Shown piece after piece: positions 1-10,894 of a stretch of 32,841 bases of DNA. The notes beneath the pieces are model-generated. The model saw nothing but the letters and a program-made list of their open reading frames with translations. It was not told where the DNA came from and did no database searches. The position numbers and the translations under genes are program-made. The stretch is from Bacteroidia bacterium (GTDB lineage Bacteria; Bacteroidota; Bacteroidia; UKL13-3), in NCBI GenBank assembly GCA_025454875.1, contig JALONP010000027.1, positions 1 to 32,841 on the forward strand. The letters run 5' to 3'. Position 1 is the first letter of the stretch. Each line of letters starts with the position of its first letter.

Positions 1-2448
1 AGGCCTTGTTCCACCAGCGGCATTAATACTAATAATTCCGTTTGATGCATTAAAACAAGTAGGGTCAGTTGTGGTAATTTGCCCAATAAAAAAAGTATCG
101 AGCGGAGCAATGTTACGGGTAAAAGATGCATCACAATTTGCGCTATCTTTTATGTATACCTTGTAAACGCCTGGATTCAGGCTGTTAAATATATTTGATG
201 TGTTGAAAGTAATGCTATCTAAACTATAACGGTATGGAGGCTTGCCACCAGTGGCGTTGGCGATAATTGAAGCATTGCCTGCTCCCTTACATGTTTCAGA
301 AGTAACTACAATCAATGTATCTTTTAACATTGGAGGTGTTGGTACATTGATATCTGGAAACGTATACAAACAATTATTTATAGAATCTCTTACTTTCAGG
401 CTGTAGTTGCCTGCAGGTAAATTATTAAATACATTTGATGCGGTAAAATTTTCATTATTTAATTGATAAAGATATTGAAACGAAGTGTTGTTCACTGCAG
501 TAATCATCCCATCACTTCCTCCGTTACAAATTGTGCCAGTAGTTATAATATTACTTAGTTCACCGCTTACGTTCACTATGGTTGAGTCATAATTACGGCA
601 GCCAGAAGAATCGCGTACTTGTACAATAAAGGATTTAGAAGAAGCAGGTATGAGAGTAAAAGTACTGATTGAAGTATTGCTATTTAAGGCAGTTGAATTT
701 GTATCGGCCAATGAGTTAAACCATCTATAGGAATAAGGGCTTCTGCCAAGTGAAGCAATTGCAGACAAAGTGAGCGGATTTCCCGCACAGATAACAGTAT
801 CTTTTAGCGTTGTCGTTATCGAAACTATATTTGTTGGTACTGTTAGGGTATCATAAAAAATATAGTCGCAATTGGATGTATTGGGTTGGCTTACAATCAA
901 CCTTACTGCATAAAGTCCTCCTTGTCTAAAAAGCAATAAGGGGGTGTTTGTTCTGTTCACAAACGTGTCTACATCATTGGTAAAACTAAAATCGCCTGGA
1001 TTGCGTGCTATTTCCCATTTCGCGATAGCTCCTAATGGCAACGTTCCCGAATAACTAAACATCCACCTATTACAACCTTGGCTTAATTTATTAATGGAAA
1101 AAGGTAAGTTAGATACAGGGTTTCCTACTTGAATTGTAAATCCGCTTGTTAGTCTTCCCGGAGATGGGCAGCGGTTATCTTTGGCTGTTATTGTAAATAA
1201 ATAGGGTTCTTTTCTAGCTTGCGAGGCTGTAGGAGTCCAACAAAATCGCCATTCATCTTCTCTTGGACCAAGCGTGGTGCGTTGAGCTTGGGAATGGGCG
1301 TATACAGGTTCAAAAGTTGCACCCAAAGCAATCAAGGCGGTATCCCATGATATTCTGGTAGTGTCTGATAAAGCAACGTCTGTATCTTTTGCAGTAACTG
1401 TAAAGCACAATTGTTGCCCTGTGCATACTTGCCAATTTAGCTTTGGCATGTTAGGGTTTGATGCAGCGGGAGGATTGGTGACGAATCTTGGTATATTGTT
1501 TTGTGGGCAATTAGGCAGCAGCACCATTTGTGCATCTCTTCGGGTAATACCCATCACTGTTGGAGTGCCACCAATATTACGCCACTGCTTAATTTCAATA
1601 CCCATCACTCCTGTAAAATTAATCCCAGAGTTGTTAACTGGGGTGAATAAAATATCTCCAGTAAGGGGGTCGCATCGAATACCAGCAGGAAACGGACCTG
1701 TTGCACTTCCAGTCCAAGGCATTGGCCTATCAAACGAGTATGGTGGCGAATAGGTTGCTGAAGTTCCCGAACTGATTAATACGGGTGCGAATGCAAAGCT
1801 CAATGAATCACCATCTGGGTCTGTAGCTCCATAATTAATTACTGCATTTTGCCCGCTGCACATGTAAGTAATAGGGTCGTGGTAAAGATTGGGGGAGCTA
1901 TTACAAGGTGTGGTTGACAAACACCGGTTGATTATTGCATTTGTATAAAAATTTTGGTTTGCGGATCCTGTATTAATTGTGCTGTTGCGGCAGCACAACT
2001 CCCAAGCTAAACTAATATTGCAGCAATTAGCAGGTATGCCACTTGTGGGACCTAAATTAACAAAGCCTTCAAATTGATACCGCTCAAATGCTGGTGCAAA
2101 AGTTCCAGGAATTTTGCAATTTAAATTTGAACAAATATTTGTTGCTGTTGGACACAATGGCTCTGGATTTGCGTCACGCACATTTACCAACTGGCAACTG
2201 ATTGTTTGATTAAGTGATGAGCATCCTGGGTCGGCACTTCTAACAATAATTGTTTGCGGGCATTGTGTAGTACAACTTCCGGAGCAAAGCGAAATCCCTT
2301 GACAGTCGCGGTATATAACCAATATTACTTTAAAAATGCCAGGAGTGGCAGTGCAAGTGTAGGTAATATCCGCACCAGCCACATGTGTTGCATTGCCTAC
2401 TTTGTTAAACAAGGTAATGATAAGAAAAAGGGAAAGGAGTTTTTTCAT
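1..2448 (-). CDS. Large secreted SprB-repeat/adhesin-like protein, C-terminus beyond the left edge
   Basis: Open over 816 codons from ATG at 2448 to the window edge, so the 3' end is missing. The protein starts with a signal peptide (MKKLLSLFLIITLF..., cleavage near GNA/THVAGADITY). It continues with the His-Val-x-Gly...Tyr...YRDC start seen in many Bacteroidota surface proteins that carry gliding/T9SS C-terminal domains. Residues from about 600 onward form repeated units of roughly 80 aa with the pattern CxGxxxGxI...GGxxPYxYSLD...F..L..GxYxVxVxDxxxC, which fits SprB-type repeats. The N-terminal half is Cys-rich. It is probably exported by T9SS and surface-attached as an adhesin or filament, but the sorting domain is outside the window, so that is inference. 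A TTG-N18-TAGTTTTG promoter lies just upstream and the gene reads as a single unit. Confidence 0.85.
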   Translation of the reverse strand, partial: MKKLLSLFLIITLFNKVGNATHVAGADITYTCTATPGIFKVILVIYRDCQGISLCSGSCTTQCPQTIIVRSADPGCSSLNQTISCQLVNVRDANPEPLCPTATNICSNLNCKIPGTFAPAFERYQFEGFVNLGPTSGIPANCCNISLAWELCCRNSTINTGSANQNFYTNAIINRCLSTTPCNSSPNLYHDPITYMCSGQNAVINYGATDPDGDSLSFAFAPVLISSGTSATYSPPYSFDRPMPWTGSATGPFPAGIRCDPLTGDILFTPVNNSGINFTGVMGIEIKQWRNIGGTPTVMGITRRDAQMVLLPNCPQNNIPRFVTNPPAASNPNMPKLNWQVCTGQQLCFTVTAKDTDVALSDTTRISWDTALIALGATFEPVYAHSQAQRTTLGPREDEWRFCWTPTASQARKEPYLFTITAKDNRCPSPGRLTSGFTIQVGNPVSNLPFSINKLSQGCNRWMFSYSGTLPLGAIAKWEIARNPGDFSFTNDVDTFVNRTNTPLLLFRQGGLYAVRLIVSQPNTSNCDYIFYDTLTVPTNIVSITTTLKDTVICAGNPLTLSAIASLGRSPYSYRWFNSLADTNSTALNSNTSISTFTLIPASSKSFIVQVRDSSGCRNYDSTIVNVSGELSNIITTGTICNGGSDGMITAVNNTSFQYLYQLNNENFTASNVFNNLPAGNYSLKVRDSINNCLYTFPDINVPTPPMLKDTLIVVTSETCKGAGNASIIANATGGKPPYRYSLDSITFNTSNIFNSLNPGVYKVYIKDSANCDASFTRNIAPLDTFFIGQITTTDPTCFNASNGIISINAAGGTRP

Positions 2449-2855
2449 AGCGAGTGGAGGTGTTGAGGGTTTAATTACATGCACAAAACTATGTAAAATC
2501 GTTAGAATCCAATGTCATTTACTTCGTAATCTGATCTGCTGCTAATTGCAACGTCAACAGGTTTAGTAGCTGTAGCGTCACGATATATCTGAGACGAAAT
2601 ACTTCAATCGCAGATCCCGATAGCTGCCGGGAAAAGGCACAGTGTTATCTTCTCATTGCCCACAAAACCAATCTCAAATGATCCGCGAACATCAGCGAAA
2701 TCTGCGGGAAATACTTTACCCGAAAATCACAATACATATCGGGAGCAAAGAATTATTGAATACAACTGTGTTATCAGTGGTGCTTTTCACTAAGTACTTC
2801 TCAATATGAGGCTTTGTCTGTGCTCGAAGTAACGAGTGGATTAACCAAGCACTTC
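2449..2855. other. Intergenic region with dispersed-repeat remnants
   Basis: These 407 bases lie between the gyrB stop and the SprB-like start and contain no convincing gene. At 2615-2632 is an imperfect palindrome (TCCCGATAGC/TGCCGGGA). At 2681-2710 is a GCGAA-ATC-GC type iterated stretch (ccgcgaacatcagcgaaatc) resembling dispersed low-complexity repeats common in Bacteroidota intergenic DNA; that resemblance is from memory. I see no clear rho-independent terminator for gyrB. Confidence 0.5.
2484..2512 (-). promoter_or_regulatory. Bacteroidota-type promoter for the SprB-like gene
   Basis: Read on the minus strand there is TTG (2512-2510), an 18-nt spacer, then TAGTTTTG (2491-2484), a full match to the TAnnTTTG -7 box. 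The start codon is about 35 nt downstream of the box. Location and spacing agree with the known Bacteroidota sigma-ABfr consensus. Confidence 0.6.
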
Positions 2856-4928
<2,073 letters not shown>

Positions 4929-4955
4929 TTAAGGCTTTGATTGTCTGTTATTGCA

Positions 4956-7082
4956 ATGGCAAAACGGTTGTTTTTTTTGTTCTTACTTTCAACACAAGTT
5001 GTAATTGCTCAAAGGCAAAACGACACTTGGGTGATGGGCACCGGTTTAGGCATGCAATGGGATGCTAACCGAAGTTTGAGAGTTATCCCCGATCCAGTTG
5101 GTGGTTTTGCCAGAAGATATGCAGCAACGGCTTGTTATTCAAACCCTCAAACAGGGGTATTGCAATTGATTGTTGATCAGGAGCAATTTTATACCGGTAA
5201 TTATCAAGCAATACCCAATAGCAATTGGATTACGCCAAACGGAGATAAAGTGGTTTCGGTAGGTATTGTGCCGCTTTTAAACAATGAATTCTATGTTTTT
5301 GCGGTTACAGAATTTAACAGTTTTATATACAATCGGGTAAAAATAACAAGCCAAGGCGGAACAGTTGTATTTGGCCAAGCTCAACCGTTACTAAACAATA
5401 CCGATAAGCAATTTACGGCCATTCGAATGCCGAATGGCCAGGGATATTGGGTGATTACGCATCAAAATACGTCCAATGTTTTTACGGCAATTCCCATCAA
5501 TGGAATTGGTAATATTGGGCAAAGTGTGGTGTCAGTTGCTGGAGAGTTTACCATACCCCCTTCTGTTTTTAACACTGGCGAAATGATAGCTACCACTGAT
5601 GGCAACCGATTTGTGCTTTTACAAAGCGATCCGAATGGAAGCGTTGGCAACCCTACCTACCTGCAAGAATTTACGTTTGATAAGCGCTGTGGTAAAATTC
5701 AACTCAGGAATACAATTACATTCTCAATTAGTCAGTTGAATGAGTTCTTTGTTTTTGCAGCTTACAGTCCCGATAACCGTTTGTTGTATGTTTCGTCCGA
5801 AAATTCAGTGGGTCAAAATACGATTGTGCAATACAATATGCAGGCCAGCGATCCAAACAGCACACGAACCTTGATTGCCAATTCGAATGAGGTAATTGGC
5901 GATTTGCAAAATGGACCTGATGGAAAAATATATGCTACCTCATCGGTTCAGCGAACATTTACTTCCCGTATCAGTGTGATTCCAAGCCCTAATTCATTGG
6001 GTACAGCTTGTGGTTTTCTGGAAAACAATATTGAACTAAGTAGAAGCCCTTTTTTAGGTTCGATTGGAGTCGAACGATTTCCGCAACTGTTGGCAGATGT
6101 TGATACCACAGGTTTGTTTTATCAAACGCCAGCAATTCAAGTTCGTCAAACTTGCTTGGGAGCTCCAACACTTTTCAGTCTCTTTGGAATAGATGATGTT
6201 ACTCAGGATATTGCCGCGGATTCTTTTTATTGGAAACAGAGTGATGGTACCATTATCCGGATGCAGCAATGGCAGCGATTGTATTCGTCACCCACTGTGG
6301 ATAGCGTTGAATTTGTATGGTTCCTTTGCAATCGGGAGTTTAAGGTTTCGGCCGTTTTTACCATCACACAAAAACCTGGTTTTTCACTCGGGCCCGACCA
6401 AACCATTTGTTTTGGAAGCGCAATCACCTTAACAGGTCCCTCAAATGCCACTCGTTATGTTTGGAATACTGGTGATACCACACAAACCCTTAACGTTGCG
6501 AATCCTGGAACGTATCAATTAACGGTTTGGAATGGCGATTGCCCATCTTCTGATACGTTTGTGCTCTCACAATACGAGCCTATTTTCACCGCATTGGGTG
6601 AAGAGTATTTTATTTGCGAAGATGACAGAGAATTGGTGCGGTTGGATGCGGGCGAACAATTCGCGCAATACAAATGGAGTCCAACCGGAGATACCACACA
6701 ATGGATTGTTGTTGGAAATGTAGGCGATTATTTTGTGGTGGTTAAAGATTTTAGAGGTTGTGATGGGAGTGATGGCACACGTGTAAAAAGAAAGTGCGGG
6801 GTATTGCTGACGTTTCCCAATGCATTTACCCCAAACAACGATGGTGTTAATGATGTTTTTGGCCCAGTATCAAAAGATTTAGTTTCGATTGAATTGATTA
6901 TTTATAACCGCTGGGGCGATGAGGTTTGGCGCACACAAAAAGTTGGCGAGCTGTGGAATGGTGAGGTAAATGGTGTGCCAGCTATGAGTGGGGTTTATAC
7001 CTATTCTTGCAGCTATACAGGTTTCGAAAACAAAAGGATTAAAAATTTCAACAAAAAAGGTACGTTTACCTTATTGCGCTGA
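4956..7082 (+). CDS. T9SS type-B cargo protein with beta-propeller-like N-terminal half
   Basis: A 708-aa secreted protein starting at ATG 4956 (MAKRLFFLFLLSTQVVIAQ signal peptide); an in-frame TTG at 4941 is less likely. The last ~90 residues (FPNAFTPNNDGVNDVF ... IIYNRWGDEVW ... GVYTYSCSY) are a textbook gliding-motility-associated/type-B sorting domain, which routes the protein through the type IX secretion system to the cell surface. Residues ~25-360 hold repeated beta-rich segments (for example DGKIYAT and PDNRLLYVSS) typical of a WD40/PQQ-like propeller. Residues ~460-610 hold two Ig/PKD-like segments containing LGPDQTICFGSAITL and YICEDDRELVRLDAG. The binding target is unknown. Its 3' end overlaps queA tail-to-tail by 12 nt. 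Confidence 0.88.
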   Translation: MAKRLFFLFLLSTQVVIAQRQNDTWVMGTGLGMQWDANRSLRVIPDPVGGFARRYAATACYSNPQTGVLQLIVDQEQFYTGNYQAIPNSNWITPNGDKVVSVGIVPLLNNEFYVFAVTEFNSFIYNRVKITSQGGTVVFGQAQPLLNNTDKQFTAIRMPNGQGYWVITHQNTSNVFTAIPINGIGNIGQSVVSVAGEFTIPPSVFNTGEMIATTDGNRFVLLQSDPNGSVGNPTYLQEFTFDKRCGKIQLRNTITFSISQLNEFFVFAAYSPDNRLLYVSSENSVGQNTIVQYNMQASDPNSTRTLIANSNEVIGDLQNGPDGKIYATSSVQRTFTSRISVIPSPNSLGTACGFLENNIELSRSPFLGSIGVERFPQLLADVDTTGLFYQTPAIQVRQTCLGAPTLFSLFGIDDVTQDIAADSFYWKQSDGTIIRMQQWQRLYSSPTVDSVEFVWFLCNREFKVSAVFTITQKPGFSLGPDQTICFGSAITLTGPSNATRYVWNTGDTTQTLNVANPGTYQLTVWNGDCPSSDTFVLSQYEPIFTALGEEYFICEDDRELVRLDAGEQFAQYKWSPTGDTTQWIVVGNVGDYFVVVKDFRGCDGSDGTRVKRKCGVLLTFPNAFTPNNDGVNDVFGPVSKDLVSIELIIYNRWGDEVWRTQKVGELWNGEVNGVPAMSGVYTYSCSYTGFENKRIKNFNKKGTFTLLR

Positions 7083-8309
7083 GTGTTGTTTCCATAGCAA
7101 CGAACTGTCTCCATAACTTAAAAACCGAAACTGGTTGGTTAAGGCGTAATCGTAAACGGTTCGCCAGTCATTACCAATGAATGCAGCTATTAGCAAAATC
7201 AAGGTGCTTTCAGGTTGGTGAAAATTGGTAACCAAAGCTTCTACAATTTGAAATGGATAACCTGGAGCTATTAAAATTTGGGTACTTCCAACCAATACAG
7301 GCAGTTGCTGCGCATCCATAAATTGCAAAATTGCTTCTATTGATTGGATGGCAGAAACGGGTTGTACTGCAGGTTCATAAGCTTCCCATTGCGAAATAAA
7401 CAATGGATAGTTTTGAATGCCTTTGGTTAATTGCACACCAAACCAATACAAACTTTCAAGGGTTCGCATGCTTGTAGTTCCAACAGCGATGATAGGGCCA
7501 TTTTGTTTAAGTGAATGGTAAATGCTTTCAACCACCTTACGTTCTACAAAAATGGTTTCTTCATGCATTTGATGTTCGCCAAGCGCTTCCGCTTTTACGG
7601 GCTTAAACGTACCTGCGCCTACATGCAAGGTTACTTCCGTTCGTTGAATTTCGTGTTCCGAAAGTGAATCAAAGACCTGAGGTGTAAAGTGCAGTCCAGC
7701 TGTTGGTGCAGCTACAGAGCCTTCTACTTTTGCATATACGGTTTGGTATCGCTCTTCATCTGATTGCTCTGTATTTCGGTTTAAATAGGGAGGTATGGGC
7801 AAAACTCCTGCATAATGCAACAATTCGGCAAATACCAACCGCTCGTTTTCCCACGAAAATTCGATAATAAAAAGTTCGTCTGATTTGCCGTGTTGTGATA
7901 CTTTTAATTGGGTAATACCCATAGGTGTTTCAACAGTTTTAATCAAAACTTCACCCGATTTCCATCGTTTGGCATTCCCCACCATGCATTTCCACAAACA
8001 TTTATTCTTGCTCAAAAAAGCCAATTGGTAGTCAAGATGGTCCAAAGGCTCTATGCAAAATACCTCTATCTGCGCCCCTGTTTCACGCTGAAAAAACAAG
8101 CGTGCATGAATTACCTTAGTATTGTTAAATACCAATAAGGAGTGTGCTGGTAAATGGGTATGCAGTTGATTAAAGATGCTCTCATTGAGTATGCCGTTTT
8201 TATAAACCAATAATTTTGATTCATCACGTTTATCAAGCGGGAAGGATGCAATTTTGGCATCAGGTAAATGGTAATGGTAATCTTTAATGTTGATTTCAGC
8301 AGGTTTCAC
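7071..8309 (-). CDS. queA: S-adenosylmethionine:tRNA ribosyltransferase-isomerase
   Basis: QueA transfers and isomerises the ribose of SAM onto 7-aminomethyl-7-deazaguanine in tRNA, giving epoxyqueuosine at the wobble position of GUN anticodons. Family signatures visible: LLVFNNTKVIHARLFF near residue 57, EGSVAAPTAGLHFT near 194, EVTLHVGAGTFKPV near 222, VGTTSMRTLES near 275, and the C-terminal TNFHQPESTLILLIAAF and YALTNQFRFLSYGDSSLL. At 412 aa it is longer than the ~350-aa proteobacterial enzyme, which matches Bacteroidota versions as I know them. The start ATG at 8309 gives MKPAEINIKDYHYHLPDAKIA. Its stop overlaps the converging cargo gene, and the enoyl-CoA hydratase lies 66 bp upstream on the same strand. 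Confidence 0.95.
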   Translation of the reverse strand: MKPAEINIKDYHYHLPDAKIASFPLDKRDESKLLVYKNGILNESIFNQLHTHLPAHSLLVFNNTKVIHARLFFQRETGAQIEVFCIEPLDHLDYQLAFLSKNKCLWKCMVGNAKRWKSGEVLIKTVETPMGITQLKVSQHGKSDELFIIEFSWENERLVFAELLHYAGVLPIPPYLNRNTEQSDEERYQTVYAKVEGSVAAPTAGLHFTPQVFDSLSEHEIQRTEVTLHVGAGTFKPVKAEALGEHQMHEETIFVERKVVESIYHSLKQNGPIIAVGTTSMRTLESLYWFGVQLTKGIQNYPLFISQWEAYEPAVQPVSAIQSIEAILQFMDAQQLPVLVGSTQILIAPGYPFQIVEALVTNFHQPESTLILLIAAFIGNDWRTVYDYALTNQFRFLSYGDSSLLWKQHSAQ

Positions 8310-8375
8310 GAGAACAAAATTGAAAGTAGGTAATTGGGTGCTTTATCATAATTACAATGGGTGGAAACCGAACGG

Positions 8376-9155
8376 CTACCTGCCAGTAAACTGAGGTTTC
8401 CGTTTTTCAACGAATGCATTCATTCCTTCTTTTTGGTCGCTACTAGCAAAACACATGTAAAAGTTTTTACGTTCAAAATACAACCCTTCTTGCAATCCAC
8501 TATCAAACGCTTTGAGCACACTTTCTTTAGCTAAACGAACTGCCACTGGTGATTGAGCAGCCACTTCTGAAGCCAACTTCACTGCTTCTTCCAAATACAA
8601 TTCTTCGGGTACCACGCGGTTAATTAATCCTGCATCCAAAGCTTGCTCAGCTGTAATAAATTTACCAGTTAAAACCATTTCCATTGCCAATGCTTTGCCA
8701 ACTGCTTTGGTTAAACGTTGTGTTCCACCTGCACCAGGCATAATGGCTAATTTAATCTCGGGCTGACCAAATTTGGCGGTTTCACTGGCCACAATCATAT
8801 CGCAGGTCATAGCAAGTTCGCAACCACCTCCCAAGCAAAAACCACTTACAGCAGCAATCACAGGTTTTCTGGTTTTGCGAATTTGGTCCCAAGTTTCAAA
8901 CTGGTCTATTTTGAGCATGTCAATAGCCGTTCTATTTTCCATTTGTTTAATATCGGCACCTGCGGCAAAAGCCCTTTCGTTTCCAGTAATGATAATGCAG
9001 CGAATGTCATCTATTTGGTCAAATGTGGCCAACGCATGTTTAATTTCTTGCATCAACTGAAGGTTTAATGCATTCAGTTCTTTGGGGCGGTTAAGTTGAA
9101 TGAGCGCAATATGAGGCTTGTATGCGGCTTCGGTTAGAATGTATTCGTATTGCAT
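8376..9155 (-). CDS. Enoyl-CoA hydratase/isomerase (crotonase family)
   Basis: A 259-aa crotonase-fold enzyme, predicted to hydrate trans-2-enoyl-CoA in fatty-acid or amino-acid catabolism. The oxyanion-hole segments are FAAGADIKQM (~63-72) and SGFCLGGGCELAMTCD (~104-119). The two catalytic glutamates of true hydratases are present, Glu113 (GGGCE) and Glu133 (GQPEIKLAIMPGAGGTQRL). The C-terminal FYMCFASSDQKEGMNAFVEKRKPQFTGR is typical of short-chain enoyl-CoA hydratases. Having both Glu residues favours hydratase over decarboxylase or dehalogenase relatives, though chain-length preference cannot be read. No other beta-oxidation gene is adjacent. A TAnnTTTG box lies immediately upstream. Confidence 0.92.
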   Translation of the reverse strand: MQYEYILTEAAYKPHIALIQLNRPKELNALNLQLMQEIKHALATFDQIDDIRCIIITGNERAFAAGADIKQMENRTAIDMLKIDQFETWDQIRKTRKPVIAAVSGFCLGGGCELAMTCDMIVASETAKFGQPEIKLAIMPGAGGTQRLTKAVGKALAMEMVLTGKFITAEQALDAGLINRVVPEELYLEEAVKLASEVAAQSPVAVRLAKESVLKAFDSGLQEGLYFERKNFYMCFASSDQKEGMNAFVEKRKPQFTGR

Positions 9156-9170
9156 TTTTTTTTAAAAGGT

Positions 9171-9202
9171 CAAAAATATTATTATATATTCGAATAACAC
9201 AA
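9171..9202 (-). promoter_or_regulatory. Putative promoter of the enoyl-CoA hydratase gene
   Basis: On the minus strand TTG (9202-9200) and TATTTTTG (9178-9171) are separated by 21 nt. The -7 box matches TAnnTTTG fully; the spacer is slightly long. The start codon is 16 nt downstream of the box. Confidence 0.42.
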
Positions 9203-9250
9203 TACTCACCATTATGAAAACAATTAATCACTTTCGCAATTTGACTAAAT

Positions 9251-9787
9251 TTGGTCTTAGAAACGTTCTCTTCTCTTCTTTTCTTTTCTTTCCTTTTCTT
9301 AATGCCCATAGTAGCATATTGCCAACCTGAGCAGCAACCGAGTCCAATTGGTTGTCCAACTTTTGTGCTTCCTTTTTGGCTTTCTATTTCGGGTGGTAAT
9401 CCTAATGGCGAATGGCCCGAGTTTGGTTTTGAAACAAAATATAAAGACTGCTATAATTGTATTGTTAAGAATCCTGGTGAAGTGAATGTATGCGAATACT
9501 ATAATCAGATAGGATCCCCTTGCCCAATTTGCTTTAATATCATCATGCTTACAGAGGTTTTTAATCCTCGATCGGGTAATTATGAAACTATTTACAAAGT
9601 GATTGAAACTACGAATGGGACTACCCATATTTGGTACACTTACGAAATTAAAAAGGTGCCTATTTACGCCACAGATGCAGATGGTAAAAAATGGGTAATT
9701 GGGTATAAATGGTATTGGAATATTATTCCACGTTTAACAGCCATTGAAACTACCCTAAACGGAGGACGAAGAATGATATTTGAATAA
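9251..9787 (+). CDS. Small Cys-rich secreted protein of unknown function, probably phase-variable
   Basis: Up to 178 aa in the open frame. The mature part (about 150 aa) has nine cysteines, including CYNCIVKNPGEVNVCEYY and SPCPICF, and aromatic beta-rich segments. I recognise no family. The N-terminus FFSFLFLMPIVAYCQPEQQ looks like a signal peptide, so it is probably exported. The start is anomalous: this frame has only a TTG (9251) upstream of the hydrophobic core. A good ATG at 9214 (MKTINHFRNLTKFGLRNVLF, ideal basic n-region) is in another frame and stops at 9328-9330. The two frames meet in a seven-unit TTCTY pentamer tract (9266-9300); one added unit or two lost units would join ATG 9214 to this protein. 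The next gene begins 8 nt after the stop, suggesting co-transcription. Confidence 0.68.
   Translation: MVLETFSSLLFFSFLFLMPIVAYCQPEQQPSPIGCPTFVLPFWLSISGGNPNGEWPEFGFETKYKDCYNCIVKNPGEVNVCEYYNQIGSPCPICFNIIMLTEVFNPRSGNYETIYKVIETTNGTTHIWYTYEIKKVPIYATDADGKKWVIGYKWYWNIIPRLTAIETTLNGGRRMIFE
9266..9300 (+). repeat. Pentanucleotide simple-sequence repeat (TTCTY)x7 inside a signal-peptide region
   Basis: Thirty-five consecutive pyrimidines divide exactly into seven 5-mers: TTCTC, TTCTC, TTCTT, TTCTT, TTCTT, TCCTT, TTCTT. A 5-bp unit is not a multiple of three, so slipped-strand gain or loss changes the reading frame. The tract lies between ATG 9214 and the long frame ending at 9787, which are currently out of register by one base. 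Confidence 0.85.
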
Positions 9788-9794
9788 ATGCGTT

Positions 9795-10802
9795 ATGAAA
9801 ACAGCCATTCTTATTATTTTGATTTTGTTGTTTGGTTCTATAAAAACAAACGCCCAATTCAATAACCACAAATTTACCCAATATGTGCAACCATTTAGCT
9901 ATTTAAGCCAACCCAAACACCTGTTGCATGATACACTTTGGTATGGCAGTTCATATTACAATACCTTGTATGGAGGCACATTGGTTAAGCCTTTGCTTGT
10001 GTTTTATACGGATACTTTTTTGTATTGGAATTTTGAATTGGCTTTAGGTACCATCACCTTGTATAATAAGCAGCCCTACAACACTGTTACTTTTGATTTT
10101 TGTAAATGTCGCATAAGGGAAATTAATAAACAGCCACCGTTTGCTTCGGAAATCAATTACCAATATGATTCCATTATTGGAGCGCACCAATTTGAATACC
10201 GCAATGTGGGTGTGGTTGATACCTTGGATCGACTTGCAGGTGCAGTGAATATGCAGATATGGTTTTACAACAATGGGGTTATTGAGTACCATTTTGGTCA
10301 GAATGAATCTAATACCTTAGGTTTCCTTAACATGAAGTTTTTTAGGTTCGGTTCTTTTTATTGGAGGCAAACAGACACTTCATCACTTGCTTATGTTAGT
10401 ATTTTGACAGAAGACCCATTAAGTCCAACTCATTTAAGATTGGATTTTGATGCTTATAGAGACTTGGCTCTTGCAAATAAGGTACACATAAATGGGTTCC
10501 CTCCAGAAGGTACTGTTTACCGATTTTCCCCACCTGCTACAGGGTTAAATGACAAACATACTAAATTCGTACCACCTATTCTTTCCCCCAACCCCGCCCA
10601 AACACAATTGCAAATTCAATTTGATTACCCTAACAATGTAAATCGCATAGTGGCAATTGATTCCAAAGGAGCACGAACGATATTGGATTTTGATATCCAA
10701 AATCAAACTTTGTTTGTTCAATCTTTGACCAATGGGCTGTATGTATTGGAAATGGAAACCGATGCAGGAGTCATTACCTCACGTTTGCTTATTCAACGAT
10801 AG
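9795..10802 (+). CDS. T9SS type-A cargo protein of unknown function
   Basis: A 335-aa secreted protein starting at ATG 9795 (MKTAILIILILLFGSIKTNAQ signal peptide); an in-frame TTG at 9780 overlaps the upstream gene and is less likely. The last ~75 residues (PPILSPNPAQTQLQIQF ... NGLYVLEMETDAGVITSRLLIQR) form a type-A T9SS sorting domain with its usual SPNPA start, G-LY-LE and K/R-rich end. The central ~230 residues are beta-rich and aromatic; segments such as AGAVNMQIWFYNNGVIEYHFG resemble jelly-roll-like domains often found in front of type-A sorting signals, but no ligand can be named. It follows the Cys-rich secreted gene by 8 nt, so the pair is probably one transcript and the upstream phase switch could affect its translation by polarity. 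Confidence 0.85.
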   Translation: MKTAILIILILLFGSIKTNAQFNNHKFTQYVQPFSYLSQPKHLLHDTLWYGSSYYNTLYGGTLVKPLLVFYTDTFLYWNFELALGTITLYNKQPYNTVTFDFCKCRIREINKQPPFASEINYQYDSIIGAHQFEYRNVGVVDTLDRLAGAVNMQIWFYNNGVIEYHFGQNESNTLGFLNMKFFRFGSFYWRQTDTSSLAYVSILTEDPLSPTHLRLDFDAYRDLALANKVHINGFPPEGTVYRFSPPATGLNDKHTKFVPPILSPNPAQTQLQIQFDYPNNVNRIVAIDSKGARTILDFDIQNQTLFVQSLTNGLYVLEMETDAGVITSRLLIQR

Positions 10803-10837
10803 TTTTGGGAACAAATGGGATATTTTTCTAAAACCGC

Positions 10838-10867
10838 TTGCAATTCAAAATATTTAGCCCATATTTG
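10838..10867 (+). promoter_or_regulatory. Promoter of the rpmB-rpmG-DUF4295 operon
   Basis: TTG (10838-10840), a 19-nt spacer, then CATATTTG (10860-10867), one mismatch to TAnnTTTG. Transcription would start near 10874, about 20 nt before the rpmB start. Confidence 0.6.
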
Positions 10868-10894
10868 CAGTCCTTTTTTAACAAAATACTGATT

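Noticed and set aside
1361-1753. Plus-strand 130-aa frame and other plus-strand frames opposite 1-2448
   Set aside because: They lie antisense to the SprB-like gene, whose minus-strand frame has a signal peptide and repeats.
9302-9787. Start of the Cys-rich protein at ATG 9302
   Set aside because: It would remove nearly all of the signal-peptide core from a protein that otherwise looks exported.
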